NCBI RefSeq assembly: GCF_900187965.1
Contig: NZ_FZNL01000004.1
Location: 192,251-256,250, forward strand
Length of the DNA: 64,000 nt
Direction of reading: 5' to 3'
Origin: Flavobacterium sp. ov086
Lineage (GTDB): Bacteria; Bacteroidota; Bacteroidia; Flavobacteriales; Flavobacteriaceae
Positions 35,011 through 43,580 of this stretch are shown piece by piece. How positions within the stretch are numbered: the first letter of the stretch is position 1; every line of letters starts with the position of its first letter. The notes under the pieces were generated by a model that made no database searches, was not told the origin of the DNA, and was given only the letters and a program-made list of their open reading frames with translations. The translations under genes were made by a program, and so were the position numbers.

Positions 35011-35706
35011 TTATACAGTTTGTAAATACAGATTTTCAAGTTCGTTTGCCGAAATTTTGTCAGCTTCAATAACCGTTACCAGGTTTCCTTGTTTCATTAT
35101 TCCGATGTGTGAAGCGACCTCTCTGGCTCTGAAAATATCATGAGTTGCCATTAATATCGCCGTTCCGTCTGCCGAAAGTTCTTTTAGGATTTGAGAGAAT
35201 TCGTTAGATGCTTTAGGATCCAGACCACTTGTGGGTTCGTCTAACAATAATACTTTGGCTTTTTTGGCAATGGCAATGGCAATGCCTACTTTTTGACGCA
35301 TTCCTTTAGAGTATCCGCCAAGATTTTGATCATGTGCTTTAACCTGTAAACCAGCTTTGGAAAGAAAATAAGTCAGTTCTCCTGTAGAATATTTAAATCC
35401 CGCCAGAGAAGAGAAGAATTTCAGGTTTTCTAAGCCCGTAAGATTTGGGTATAGCATTACAGTTTCAGGAATATAAGCGACATATTTTTTGGTTTCCTGT
35501 GCATTTTCTATAACCGAAATGTTATTGATTTTTAGTTCTCCGCCGGTTGGTTCTATAAACCCTAAAAAGAGATTAATTGTAGTAGTTTTTCCGGCGCCAT
35601 TTTGACCTAAAAGTGCAAAGATTTCGCCTTTTTTAATGGTTAAATTCAGTTTGTTAAGGGCAACGTAATCGCCGTATTTTTTCGTCAGATTTTCAGCTAT
35701 AAGCAT
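35011..35706 (-). CDS. ABC transporter ATP-binding protein (ABC-2 export type)
   Basis: 231 residues with Walker A GQNGAGKTT (about 34-42), Q-loop, signature GGYSKGMRQKVGIA, Walker B VLLLDEPTSGLDP and H-loop ATHD. It is of the single-domain CcmA/NosF type that pairs with ABC-2 permeases. It is the first gene of the operon ATPase - TonB receptor - permease - permease (33, 5 and 1 bases apart). Energises transport across the inner membrane, direction probably outward or to the periplasm by family. Confidence 0.93.
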   Translation of the reverse strand: MLIAENLTKKYGDYVALNKLNLTIKKGEIFALLGQNGAGKTTTINLFLGFIEPTGGELKINNISVIENAQETKKYVAYIPETVMLYPNLTGLENLKFFSSLAGFKYSTGELTYFLSKAGLQVKAHDQNLGGYSKGMRQKVGIAIAIAKKAKVLLLDEPTSGLDPKASNEFSQILKELSADGTAILMATHDIFRAREVASHIGIMKQGNLVTVIEADKISANELENLYLQTV

Positions 35707-36215
35707 AGTTTTTATGTTATTGGGGTGATTTTTTTTAGTTTTTTCCGTTTTCCGTCGCAGTCACCGTTTTTAGTCTCAGTTTCGGTTTTGAGTCTGGAAT
35801 TAGTGACGGTTTTGGGATTTGAATGTGGGGAATGGATAGTTTACTACTGTTTTAGTAGAAAAATTTCTATTGGAATGTGAAGAATAGGGATCTCTCCTTT
35901 AAATAAATTAGCAAGAAATAACCAATCTCAATACTATATTGCGACATAGCCAATGGTTTCAACCGTTGGAACGTATTTAATTATTGAATTGGATTTAATT
36001 TAATGTATTTATTATGACATTTCATTATCAATCAACAGCTGTTCCAAGGTTGAAACTTTGGGCTATGATTGAAATGGGATAAAATTTCAAAATAAACAAT
36101 TTGGATTCTTTCTTCCTTTGTTCTAAATAATACAAATGTCTAATCTTTATGGCTTAACATTGTGGTGTCGATCCATGTGAGATATTCTTAATTCTTCGAA
36201 TAAAAATGTAGTAAA
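35707..36215. other. Intergenic region with a palindromic element
   Basis: 509 bases without a gene. It contains a decayed hexamer tract (about 35756-35815) and a 123-base inverted-repeat element (35945-36067). It separates the small Cys/His protein gene from the ABC ATPase gene, so co-transcription is uncertain. Confidence 0.55.
35945..36067. repeat. Inverted-repeat element CATAGCC...GGCTATG
   Basis: CATAGCCAATGGTTTCAACC (from 35945) continues to GTTGGAAC at 35972. It pairs with GTTCCAAGGTTGAAACTTTG...GGCTATG (36041-36067), about 27 bases per arm with a few mismatches and a 68-base AT-rich centre without coding capacity. Confidence 0.7.
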
Positions 36216-36566
36216 CTAAACGATTGAAGGTGGTGCTCTAAGGGCAAAAAGACTGCCTTTAAAGAAGTTTGAAGCAACTTTTGTATAATAGAATACATAA
36301 GAAGTTGCAATAGTGACTTTATGAAAAGATAAAGCCTGAAATGCATTTGGAATAAATGTACTAAACGCAAAGTGACAAACGTGGCAATTATTCTCTACAG
36401 AATGGCTGTGTGTGATTTGTTTTTGCCCATCAACAGAATGATGAGTACAATGTTTTTCGGTTAATTGCTTGTAAACATGTTCGTAAGAATGTATCGTCTG
36501 AAACAGCATTGCGAACAATACGGTAACAGACATAAAAAGATTAATTAAGACAATTTTCTTTTTCAT
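36216..36566 (-). CDS. Small Cys/His-rich membrane or periplasmic protein (DUF2946-like)
   Basis: 116 residues from ATG 36566, which starts a basic-hydrophobic segment KKKIVLINLFMSVTVLFAMLF; a start at 36632 would add 22 polar residues. After the membrane segment come His and Cys clusters: HSYEHVYKQ, EKHCTHHSVD, THSHS and NNCHVCHFAF, good candidates for soft-metal binding. The end LFALRAPPSIV resembles the 'R-x-PP' ends of small proteins encoded next to TonB receptors or metal pumps, compare IWQPPQIA of the protein at 16032. I infer a metal-handling role beside the receptor/ABC operon; the family assignment is tentative. Confidence 0.65.
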   Translation of the reverse strand: MKKKIVLINLFMSVTVLFAMLFQTIHSYEHVYKQLTEKHCTHHSVDGQKQITHSHSVENNCHVCHFAFSTFIPNAFQALSFHKVTIATSYVFYYTKVASNFFKGSLFALRAPPSIV

Positions 36567-36714
36567 TCTTGTTTGGAAATCCTTATGTGTCGCGGATTTT
36601 ACAGCTTTTGATATAACGCAACTTTGTTGCAAATATAGATATCTTATTTAGAAATACACTAAAATTGGATATTATTTTAGTTTTAGATTTTTGATTTGAA
36701 AAAATTAAAACAAC

Positions 36715-37149
36715 CTAAAAATTACTGTACAACAATTGCAACGTATGAAAATCAGAAGAGCCATCAAAATATTTATCTAATACTTCTTCAAATATAGGTT
36801 CTGAATTCTGGATACTGGCAAATAAAGTCATACAGGATTGCAGTTTTTCATTGTCAGGATTCCCGAAAATATCTTCAGCAGTTTTTTCATCTGTTTTGAT
36901 TAATTCGGTTGTAATTTCCAGAAGATGTTTCCCCAGAATTGGATGTTCTAAAAAAGCAATTGCTTCGTCAGCATTTTTAATTTCGTAAAATTTTGAGGTA
37001 TCGCAAGAACCAAGCCCTTTTATCTGAGGAAAAATGAACCACATCCATGGAGATTCTTTTTTTCCTTTTTTAATTTCGGAAAGTGCCGATAGGTATAATT
37101 TATTTTGCGCGTCTAAAAAACGTACTAATTCTTTATTATTGTAGGCCAT
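36715..37149 (-). CDS. DUF1810 family protein
   Basis: 144 residues, cytosolic. Typical blocks: LVRFLDAQNKLYLSALSEIKKGKKESPWMWFIFPQIKGLG, YEIKNADEAIAFLEHPILGKHLLEIT and a C-terminal LQSCMTLFASI followed by VLDKYFDGSSDFHTLQLL. These match the widespread DUF1810 (calpastatin-annotated) family almost over its full length. No biochemical role is established. Single gene. Confidence 0.93.
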   Translation of the reverse strand: MAYNNKELVRFLDAQNKLYLSALSEIKKGKKESPWMWFIFPQIKGLGSCDTSKFYEIKNADEAIAFLEHPILGKHLLEITTELIKTDEKTAEDIFGNPDNEKLQSCMTLFASIQNSEPIFEEVLDKYFDGSSDFHTLQLLYSNF

Positions 37150-37751
37150 TATTTACTGATTTTGTTTGGGACAATCAGGTCGTAAAACTACTGAAAATAT
37201 GTTAAGTTGTGCATTTACATCTGCTTTTTTGTATCTATTTTTTTTGAATATATTAAGCGGAAAATATCTGTAGTATTAATCGGAAATTTTTATTTGATTT
37301 TGAAAATTAATCTCGCAAAAGCGCAGAGCCGTAAAGTTTTTATTTTGCGTTTTAAAACTTGGCACCTTAGCGACTTGAGTGCAATTCTTGTTGCTAAGTC
37401 AAGAAAGCTTAAAAATTAATCTCGCAAAGGCGAAGAGTCCCAAAGTTTTTATTTGATTCATTGAAGGAGATATAATTAATTTGCGTCTTTGAGACTCCTT
37501 TGCGGCAAAAACAATTTATCCTTTCCTAATTTTGTGATTAAAGAAAAATACTTTCCCAATATTATTCCTGTTAAATGGGTTTGTTTTTGTTATATATCTC
37601 GGTTTTCGTTCGTAAACCTGTTATAATATTCCTATTTTTACTAATAGAGGATAATTATCGACTTAGATAATAATTGAATTTTTGATTTGGCATTAACTTC
37701 AAATATGCCAATTTCTATTAACGAGCACACTGCTCAATAAAAAAATAAATT
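37150..37751. repeat. Intergenic region with two TCGCAAAGGCG repeat copies
   Basis: 602 bases with no credible gene. TCTCGCAAAAGCGCAGAGCC followed by GTAAAGTTTTTATT starts at about 37312, and a second copy TCTCGCAAAGGCGAAGAGTC starts at about 37420. Inverted partners GCACCTTAGCGACTTGAG (about 37362) and GTCTTTGAGACTCCTTTGCGGC (about 37485) close two hairpins of roughly 60 and 90 bases. The rest is AT-rich; the dapB-like promoter must be near its right end. Confidence 0.6.
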
Positions 37752-38501
37752 ATGAAAATAGGACTAATCGGATTCGGAAAAACTGGAAAATCAGTAGCGT
37801 CAATACTACTTGAAAACAATAAATTTTGCCTGGAATGGGTTTTAAGACAAAGTACTGTTTTAGAACACAGATCAGTTTCGGAATTTTTTGGAATCCAGTC
37901 AGACAAACCGGGATTAATTTACTCTAGTTCCAAAACTACCATGGAAGAATTACTGGATAAACATCCCGTCGATGTAATTATTGATTTCTCGTCAAACGAA
38001 GGAATTTATACTTATGGAGAAATTGCAGCGCAGCGAAAGGTTAAAATTATTTCGGCAATCTCTCATTACAAAGATAAAGAACTTCAGTTATTAAAGAAAC
38101 TAGCGCATAAAACAACCGTATTTTGGTCTCCAAATATAACTTTGGGAGTGAACTATTTACTTTTTGCTGCTAAATTTCTAAAAAAGATTGCGCCTTGGGT
38201 TGATATTGAAGTCAATGAAGAGCATTTTAAAATGAAACAGGGAACTTCTGGAACAGCGGTTAAAATTGCTGAAGCTTTGGATCTTGATAAAGACAATATA
38301 AACTCGGTCAGGGCAGGAGGAATCGTAGGGAAACATGAGGTTATATTTGGATTTCCGTATCAAACGGTTCGATTAATTCATGAATCGATTTCACGAGAAG
38401 CATTTGGAAACGGAGTTGTTTTTGTTGCTGAAAATTTAGAGGATAAACAAAAAGGACTGTATAATTTTGAAGATATTCTGACGCCTTATTTTGCACTGTA
38501 G
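37752..38501 (+). CDS. DapB-like 4-hydroxy-tetrahydrodipicolinate reductase paralogue
   Basis: 249 residues. NAD(P)-binding start KIGLIGFGKTGKSVA, DVIIDFSSNEG, SPNITLGVNYLL, the substrate loop around H158-F-K-M-K162-QGTSGTA, and RAGGIVGKHEVIFGFPYQTVRLIHESISREAFGNGVVFVAENL, all in DapB order and size. DapB makes tetrahydrodipicolinate for lysine and peptidoglycan. In the classical enzyme the loop reads H-H-x3-K-x-D-A-P-S-G-T; here the second His is Phe, the loop is one residue shorter and the D-A-P is lost. It could be a divergent functional DapB or a paralogue with a changed substrate. No lysine-pathway genes adjoin it. Confidence 0.82.
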   Translation: MKIGLIGFGKTGKSVASILLENNKFCLEWVLRQSTVLEHRSVSEFFGIQSDKPGLIYSSSKTTMEELLDKHPVDVIIDFSSNEGIYTYGEIAAQRKVKIISAISHYKDKELQLLKKLAHKTTVFWSPNITLGVNYLLFAAKFLKKIAPWVDIEVNEEHFKMKQGTSGTAVKIAEALDLDKDNINSVRAGGIVGKHEVIFGFPYQTVRLIHESISREAFGNGVVFVAENLEDKQKGLYNFEDILTPYFAL

Positions 38502-38817
38502 TTATGCCGCAAAGGCATTAAGGAACAAAGTCTAAAATAAAGGCCCGAAGATGCAAAGTTTTTGGTAAAGTTTTAAAAAAATTTAAATTTCCCGCAATCC
38601 AGATAGTTATCAGGATTGCGGGAAATTCATTTTAAAAAGCACATTTATTTAACACATAGAAACAGAGCGAATGTGGGGCAAAAAGGCTTCAAAAAAGAAC
38701 TGCATTTCTCTCATAAAGAGGCTTATGCTTATTTTTATTAATTGAAATGCCGTTTTTTGAGTGTACAATATCAATGTCTCTATGTGTTTAAAATAAATAT
38801 GTAATATGATGTTTTTA
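38502..38817. repeat. Intergenic region with three palindromic pieces
   Basis: 316 bases without a gene. TTTCCCGCAATCC (38588-38600) pairs exactly with GGATTGCGGGAAA (38613-38625). TTTAACACATAGAAACAGAG (38647-38666) pairs imperfectly with GTCTCTATGTGTTTAAA (38774-38790), enclosing about 110 bases. A GCCGCAAAGGCATTAAGG copy follows the dapB-like stop. The stem at 38588-38625 may also end transcription from either side. Confidence 0.65.
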
Positions 38818-39564
38818 TTATTTTCTAAAAACCAAAGCTTTAGTATATTCTGCGTTCATTTTTGCTATAGAAAGAATCGAAATGCCTTGTGGACATTCAA
38901 TTTCGCAAGCTCTTGTATCTGAACAGTTTCCAAAACCTTCAGCGTCCATTTGACTTACCATGGTTAAAACCCTTTTTGAGGCTTCTATTTTTCCTTGTGG
39001 AAGCAAAGCCAAATGTGTGATTTTTGCGCCTACAAATAATGCTGCACTGGCATTTTTGCAAGTTGCTACACAAGCTCCGCATCCTATGCATGCCGCAGCA
39101 TCAAAGGAAGCTTCGGCAGTTTCATAAGATATTGGGATAGTATTTGCTTCCGGCGCCTGACCTGTTGAAGCACCAATAAAACCGCCCGCTTCAATAATGG
39201 AATCAAAAGCAGATCGATCAATTTTTAAATCTCTTAAAACAGGGAATGCTTTGGCACGAAAAGGCTCAATATAAATGGTATCTCCATCTTTAAAACTTCT
39301 CATGTGAAGCTGGCAAGTTGTGGTATTCTTAAGAGGTCCGTGCGCTCTACCGTCAATCATAACGCCGCATTGCCCACAGATTCCTTCTCTGCAATCGTGA
39401 TCAAATTCTATTACACGTTCTCTTTTCTGAATTAAAGATTCGTTCAAAAGATCGAGCATTTCCAGAAAAGACATGTGTTCAGAAACTTTATCTATTTCAT
39501 AATTTACCATTTCTCCTTTGGAAGAAGTATTGTGCTGTCGCCATATTTTAAAATATAGTTTCAT
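38818..39564 (-). CDS. sdhB: Succinate dehydrogenase / fumarate reductase iron-sulfur subunit
   Basis: 248 residues. The [2Fe-2S] ligands are in CREGICGQCGVMIDG and the TTCQL Cys (residues 55-82). The other clusters use CIGCGACVATCKNA and CEIECPQGI. It passes electrons from the flavoprotein to quinone. It sits 15 bases after the SdhA stop. The sequence is of the Bacteroidota type B enzyme. No cytochrome b subunit gene is found on either side, which is unusual for this operon. Confidence 0.95.
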   Translation of the reverse strand: MKLYFKIWRQHNTSSKGEMVNYEIDKVSEHMSFLEMLDLLNESLIQKRERVIEFDHDCREGICGQCGVMIDGRAHGPLKNTTTCQLHMRSFKDGDTIYIEPFRAKAFPVLRDLKIDRSAFDSIIEAGGFIGASTGQAPEANTIPISYETAEASFDAAACIGCGACVATCKNASAALFVGAKITHLALLPQGKIEASKRVLTMVSQMDAEGFGNCSDTRACEIECPQGISILSIAKMNAEYTKALVFRK

Positions 39565-39579
39565 ATTCTTAACTTTTGA

Positions 39580-41490
39580 TTATTTGTAGCTTCTAACAGC
39601 AAGTTCGACTGATTCGAATACAAGAGGTTCTTTGTGTAATCTAGGATTCTGTGTTTTTCCTTTCCATTCCCAAGCCGAAACATAACAAAAATCTTTATCG
39701 TTTCGAACCGCTTCACCATCAATAGTTTGGTATTCTTCCCGAAAGTGTGCGCCGCAGGATTCCTCTCGTTGTAGGGCATCGTGACACATTAATTCAGCCA
39801 ATTCGATATAATCAGCAATGCGTCCGGCTTTTTCGAGTTCGCTGTTTAGTGTATCGTCTCCGGTAATTAGAAGGTCTTTTTCAAAAGAATCTTTTAGTGA
39901 TTTGATTTCGTTTAAGGCTTCTTCCAGTTTTTCTTTACTTCTCGAGAGTCCGCATTTTTCGTAAAGTAATCTTCCAATTTTTTTATGGAAATAATCGGTA
40001 GAAAGCGTTCCTTTACTATTTAAAAATTTATTTAGTTGTGTTCTTACCGAAGTTTCGGCTTCGTCAAAAGCAGGATGATTGATAGTTGGTTTTGGAGTAT
40101 TTAATTCGCCTGCCAAATAATTTGGAATTGTATAAGGTGCAATAAAATAACCGTCTACACACGCCTGAAGCAATGAATTTGCGCCTAATCTGTTTGCTCC
40201 ATGATCTGCAAAGTTGGCTTCTCCCAAGGCAAATAATCCCGGAATTGTGCTCATTAATTCATAATCAACCCATAGTCCACCCATCGTAAAATGTGCTGAT
40301 GGCGAGATTAGCATTGGTTCTTTATAAGCATTGATTCCGGTAATCTTCTCGTACATCGCAAAAAGATTGCTGTATTTGGCTTCGATTTTATCTTTTCCCT
40401 GCGCTTTTATAGCATCCGAAAAGTCCAGATAAATAGCGTTTTTCATTGGTCCAACGCCATGTCCGGTATCAATTCTTTCTTTGGCAGCTCTCGACGAAAT
40501 GTCTCTTGGCGCCAGATTTCCAAAAGAAGGATACTTGCGTTCTAAATAATAATCACGTTCTTCTTCAGGAATTGTATTTGGATTTCGGTCGTCTTTAGCG
40601 GTTTTCGGGACCCAGATTCGTCCGTCATTACGCAAAGATTCCGACATTAAAGTCAACTTAGATTGATTTTCGCCGTGTTGTGGCAGTGAAGTAGGATGAA
40701 ACTGAATCCAGCTTACGCCTGCCATATAAGCGCCTTTTTTGTGCGCCCGCCAAATAGCCGAACTGTTACAACCCATTGCCAATGTAGACAAATAATATAC
40801 TTTTCCGTAACCTCCGGAAGCCAATACAACAGCATCGGCAACATGACGTTCGAGTTCTCCGCTTTCCAGATTTCGGGCGATTATACCTTTTGCTTTTCCG
40901 TCTATCACAACCAATTCCAGCATTTCGTGGCGGGTATGCATGGCTACTTTTCCTAATGAAACCTGGCGTAATAAAGCCTGATAAGCGCCAAGCAAAAGTT
41001 GTTGTCCCGTTTGTCCACGGGCATAAAAAGTTCTGGAAACCTGAACACCTCCAAAGGATCGATTATTAAGATACCCGGCATATTCTCTGGCAAAAGGAAC
41101 GCCTTGTGCAACGGCATGATCTATTAAATGCGCAGAACATTCCGCAAGACGGTAAACATTGGCTTCACGAGATCTAAAATCGCCGCCTTTTATGGTGTCG
41201 TAGAACATTCTAAAAGTACTGTCTCCGTCGTTTTTATAGTTTTTTGCAGCGTTAACTCCGCCTTGAGCGGCTACAGAATGCGCTCTTCTTGGTGAATCCT
41301 GAAAACAAAATGATTTGATATTATACCCTTGCTCTGCAAGTGACGCAGCGCATGAAGCTCCCGCAAGACCAGTTCCAACAACGATAATGTTTAACTTTTT
41401 TCTGTTGGCGGGATTTACTAGCTTGGCTTTTGCTTTATAATTATTCCATTTTTCTGCTAGTGGACCTTCGGGTATTTTTGAATCTATCAT
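39580..41490 (-). CDS. sdhA: Succinate dehydrogenase / fumarate reductase flavoprotein subunit
   Basis: 636 residues from ATG 41490 (the frame is open to 41520, but [15 protein letters not shown] matches the family start LDSKIPKGP). FAD site [19 protein letters not shown], the flavin-linking His in [20 protein letters not shown], substrate-binding HPTSLPQHG and [10 protein letters not shown], and the C-terminal [25 protein letters not shown]. It oxidises succinate or reduces fumarate. Usually the order is sdhC-sdhA-sdhB; here 160 bases upstream of sdhA lies only an unrelated gene for a secreted protein. Confidence 0.95.
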   Translation of the reverse strand: MIDSKIPEGPLAEKWNNYKAKAKLVNPANRKKLNIIVVGTGLAGASCAASLAEQGYNIKSFCFQDSPRRAHSVAAQGGVNAAKNYKNDGDSTFRMFYDTIKGGDFRSREANVYRLAECSAHLIDHAVAQGVPFAREYAGYLNNRSFGGVQVSRTFYARGQTGQQLLLGAYQALLRQVSLGKVAMHTRHEMLELVVIDGKAKGIIARNLESGELERHVADAVVLASGGYGKVYYLSTLAMGCNSSAIWRAHKKGAYMAGVSWIQFHPTSLPQHGENQSKLTLMSESLRNDGRIWVPKTAKDDRNPNTIPEEERDYYLERKYPSFGNLAPRDISSRAAKERIDTGHGVGPMKNAIYLDFSDAIKAQGKDKIEAKYSNLFAMYEKITGINAYKEPMLISPSAHFTMGGLWVDYELMSTIPGLFALGEANFADHGANRLGANSLLQACVDGYFIAPYTIPNYLAGELNTPKPTINHPAFDEAETSVRTQLNKFLNSKGTLSTDYFHKKIGRLLYEKCGLSRSKEKLEEALNEIKSLKDSFEKDLLITGDDTLNSELEKAGRIADYIELAELMCHDALQREESCGAHFREEYQTIDGEAVRNDKDFCYVSAWEWKGKTQNPRLHKEPLVFESVELAVRSYK

Positions 41491-41652
41491 TTTTACTATG
41501 TTTAAAATGAATTTGTACACCGATTCTAAAAAGAAACGTAATTATAAGAGCATCTAATTTACTATAAAAAATCGGTTTTTTGTAAAGAAAAAACTATTTT
41601 TTGCTAATGGATATTGTTTTTTGAGCAATTATTACCGACGAATGGTAAATTA

Positions 41653-42750
41653 TTACTTGATAAATTTTTCGACGTTCGGAATTTTTTCTAATGCTTTTGT
41701 GTTTTCTTCGAGAATTTTAGCTGCAGCTTCATTTATTTTTTTGGCTGGAATTGTTTTCCATTTGTCTATATTTTTTTCGAAGTCAGTATTAAATATTACT
41801 CTCGACAAATCCCTGATAACACAAAAAGCGGCAATCGAATGTCCGTTTTCGCTATCGTAATTCCCATTATTAATAAAAAACTGTATTCTTTTATACAGTC
41901 CATCTTCAGAGTAAAGTGACAACTCGGTTAATTTTCCCCTGTATTCTAAATCGGCAGAGCCAACGCCTTTTAATTTTGGAAATAACTTGTAATCGGCAAA
42001 GTGCCTGCCCTCATGACCAATATAACTCACTCTAAAGGTTTCTGATTTTAAATCGTATGATTTTTTCACACAGAATAACGCTTCTTTAGTTGCCCAGCCT
42101 GCAGGGTAATATCGTCCTAAAGTAGCATACTCGGCCCAGCCTAAGGTTACAAAATCATCCATAAAAAAAACTTTGACAGGAGTTTCTTTTCCATCATAAT
42201 TAAGTTTGTAGATGGTATCTTTTTCTGTTTTCCAAACCAATAAATCATACAAAGCTCCTGTTTTTCCAAATCCTGTGGTATGGTAGCCTAAATCAGTGAT
42301 GTATTTTTTTTGATAAACATTAATACTATCCTCGTTAAGCATTAAGTTTTTTGCAGATGGAAGATTGGCTTTAAGGAGATTAGAAACGTTTTTCATAATC
42401 AGAGTATCCGTTCTCTTTTCTTTATTTAAGAAAGAGAACCGCCAGTAATCTCTGTAAATTTTTAATAATTCGTCTATTTTTGATTTTCGGGTTTCCAAAA
42501 AATCGCTTTTGTCTTCTTTAAATTTAAATCGCTTTTCAAAATTGGTTTTGAATTTCAAGTCTTTTTGAGCTATTTTTTTGGTTGAATCAATTTCTAATAA
42601 TGGTAATGCCTGTTTGGGATTTCCGTCCAATGCAAGTGAATAGATCTTGATATAATCGAATTTTATGCTATCATTTGAAGTAGTTTGAGCATTTATTTTC
42701 GAAAGTAAAAAGAGATTAAGAAGTAATGAAACTATTTTTAAGGTTCTCAT
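41653..42750 (-). CDS. Secreted protein with HExxH motif, possible zinc metallopeptidase
   Basis: 365 residues with signal peptide (RTLKIVSLLLNLFLLSKINAQ). I do not recognise a named family. The striking part is YIGHEGRHFADYKLFPKL, where H246-E247-x-x-H250 fits a zinc-binding helix. E269 or E276 in ADLEYRGKLTEL, 19-26 residues downstream on another predicted helix, could be the third ligand, as in gluzincins. The N-terminal half (residues 25-150) is helical and charged. Located upstream of sdhAB on the same strand but 160 bases away, so co-transcription is doubtful. A peptidase function is an inference from the motif. Confidence 0.7.
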   Translation of the reverse strand: MRTLKIVSLLLNLFLLSKINAQTTSNDSIKFDYIKIYSLALDGNPKQALPLLEIDSTKKIAQKDLKFKTNFEKRFKFKEDKSDFLETRKSKIDELLKIYRDYWRFSFLNKEKRTDTLIMKNVSNLLKANLPSAKNLMLNEDSINVYQKKYITDLGYHTTGFGKTGALYDLLVWKTEKDTIYKLNYDGKETPVKVFFMDDFVTLGWAEYATLGRYYPAGWATKEALFCVKKSYDLKSETFRVSYIGHEGRHFADYKLFPKLKGVGSADLEYRGKLTELSLYSEDGLYKRIQFFINNGNYDSENGHSIAAFCVIRDLSRVIFNTDFEKNIDKWKTIPAKKINEAAAKILEENTKALEKIPNVEKFIK

Positions 42751-43138
42751 AATAAAAAGTATAGGTTGATTTTACAATGACTTTTTTACTATAGAGACGT
42801 GTTTTTTGATTTTGTTACAGTTTTGTGTAGTATTTTATTAAAAATAAACCCGACAGTTTTCATCTCGAGGCTTCGGGCAATGCCATTAAGTTAAGCTTTT
42901 AGAAAATAAAATTATTGCAAATCAAATCCGTTTTTACCTGCGTTTTTACGAAGTAAATCTGTTTTATCCGCGTCAAAATTAGACGCTGATTTTACTGATT
43001 CGCTAAAGCGAAAACGCTGATAAAAACAGATTTTTCTAATTACTTTCTTGATTAAACTGTTAAGTGATTTTATAGATTTTCCCTTAACTTAATGATATTG
43101 GACTTGGGGACTGTCGGGTTTGGATTTTATGGAAATAT
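42751..43138. other. Intergenic region filled by a MITE-like element
   Basis: 388 bases without a gene, almost all of it taken by the inverted-repeat element at 42846-43121. Convergent genes flank it. Confidence 0.6.
42846..43121. mobile_element. MITE-like element with nested inverted ends
   Basis: Outer ends AAACCCGACAG (42846-42856) and CTGTCGGGTTT (43111-43121) are exact inverse copies. Inner ends GCAATGCCATTAAGTTAAG (42877-42895) and CTTAACTTAATGATATTGG (43083-43101) match those of the element at 25788-25965. The centre holds AAATCCGTTTTTACC and GATAAAAACAGATTTTT, a third inverted pair related to a 'CGGATT/CAGATTT' intergenic repeat. No coding capacity. Confidence 0.72.
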
Positions 43139-43516
43139 TTAATGTCCAATGATTTCTTTTCGATGTAAAGTTCCCCATTCATTCAAAGCTCCAATAACAT
43201 TATATAAAGTATGGCTGTGTTCTGTTCTTGCATATTCAACCGTTGGCGGAAAAGTATCGTACACCGTTCTGGTAACGAGTTTGTTTATCTCCAGATCTTT
43301 AAGTTCTTTCGAAAGCATTTTATCTGTAATTCCGTTTATGTCTTTAGAAATTTCCTTAAATCGTTTTGGTCTGTTTGATAAAGCAATTAAAATTGGCAGT
43401 TTCCATCTGCCGCTTAAAACTTCCAGTGCATCTCTTACCGGTAATAACGCTGCCAGACATTCTTCCGGTTGACCATTGCAGCCCATTTCTTTTGTTATTT
43501 CGCTCTTTGTTTTCAT
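43139..43516 (-). CDS. HxlR-type winged-helix regulator
   Basis: 125 residues. The HxlR domain shows CLAALLPVRDALEVLSGRWKLPILIALSNRPKRFKEISKDINGITDKMLSKELKDLEINKLVTRTVYDTFPPTVEY, the full winged helix. Cys14 (MGCNGQ) and Cys20 (EECLA) lie at the N-terminus, where redox- or electrophile-sensing HxlR proteins such as YodB carry their sensor Cys. The gene is divergent from an azoreductase at 43623; HxlR regulators of quinone or azo stress (YodB/YodC type) control just such neighbours. A perfect 34-bp palindrome lies between the two. Confidence 0.92.
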   Translation of the reverse strand: MKTKSEITKEMGCNGQPEECLAALLPVRDALEVLSGRWKLPILIALSNRPKRFKEISKDINGITDKMLSKELKDLEINKLVTRTVYDTFPPTVEYARTEHSHTLYNVIGALNEWGTLHRKEIIGH

Positions 43517-43529
43517 GTTTCTGGTGTTA

Positions 43530-43563
43530 CTATCCTCAAGGATAGCGCTATCCTTGAGGATAG
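43530..43563. promoter_or_regulatory. Perfect 34-bp palindromic operator between hxlR-type and azoR-type genes
   Basis: CTATCCTCAAGGATAG (43530-43545) followed by CG-centre and CTATCCTTGAGGATAG (43548-43563). Each half is itself nearly a palindrome (TATCCTnnAGGATA), so the site offers two adjacent dimer sites. It lies downstream of the hxlR -7 box at 43581-43588 and upstream of the azoreductase. Confidence 0.8.
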
Positions 43564-43580
43564 TACTATAAAATAGATAG

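Noticed and set aside
37207..37419. 70-codon frame in the gap before the dapB-like gene
   Set aside because: It reads through repeat copies (LAKAQSRKVFILRFKTWHLS) and has no family features.
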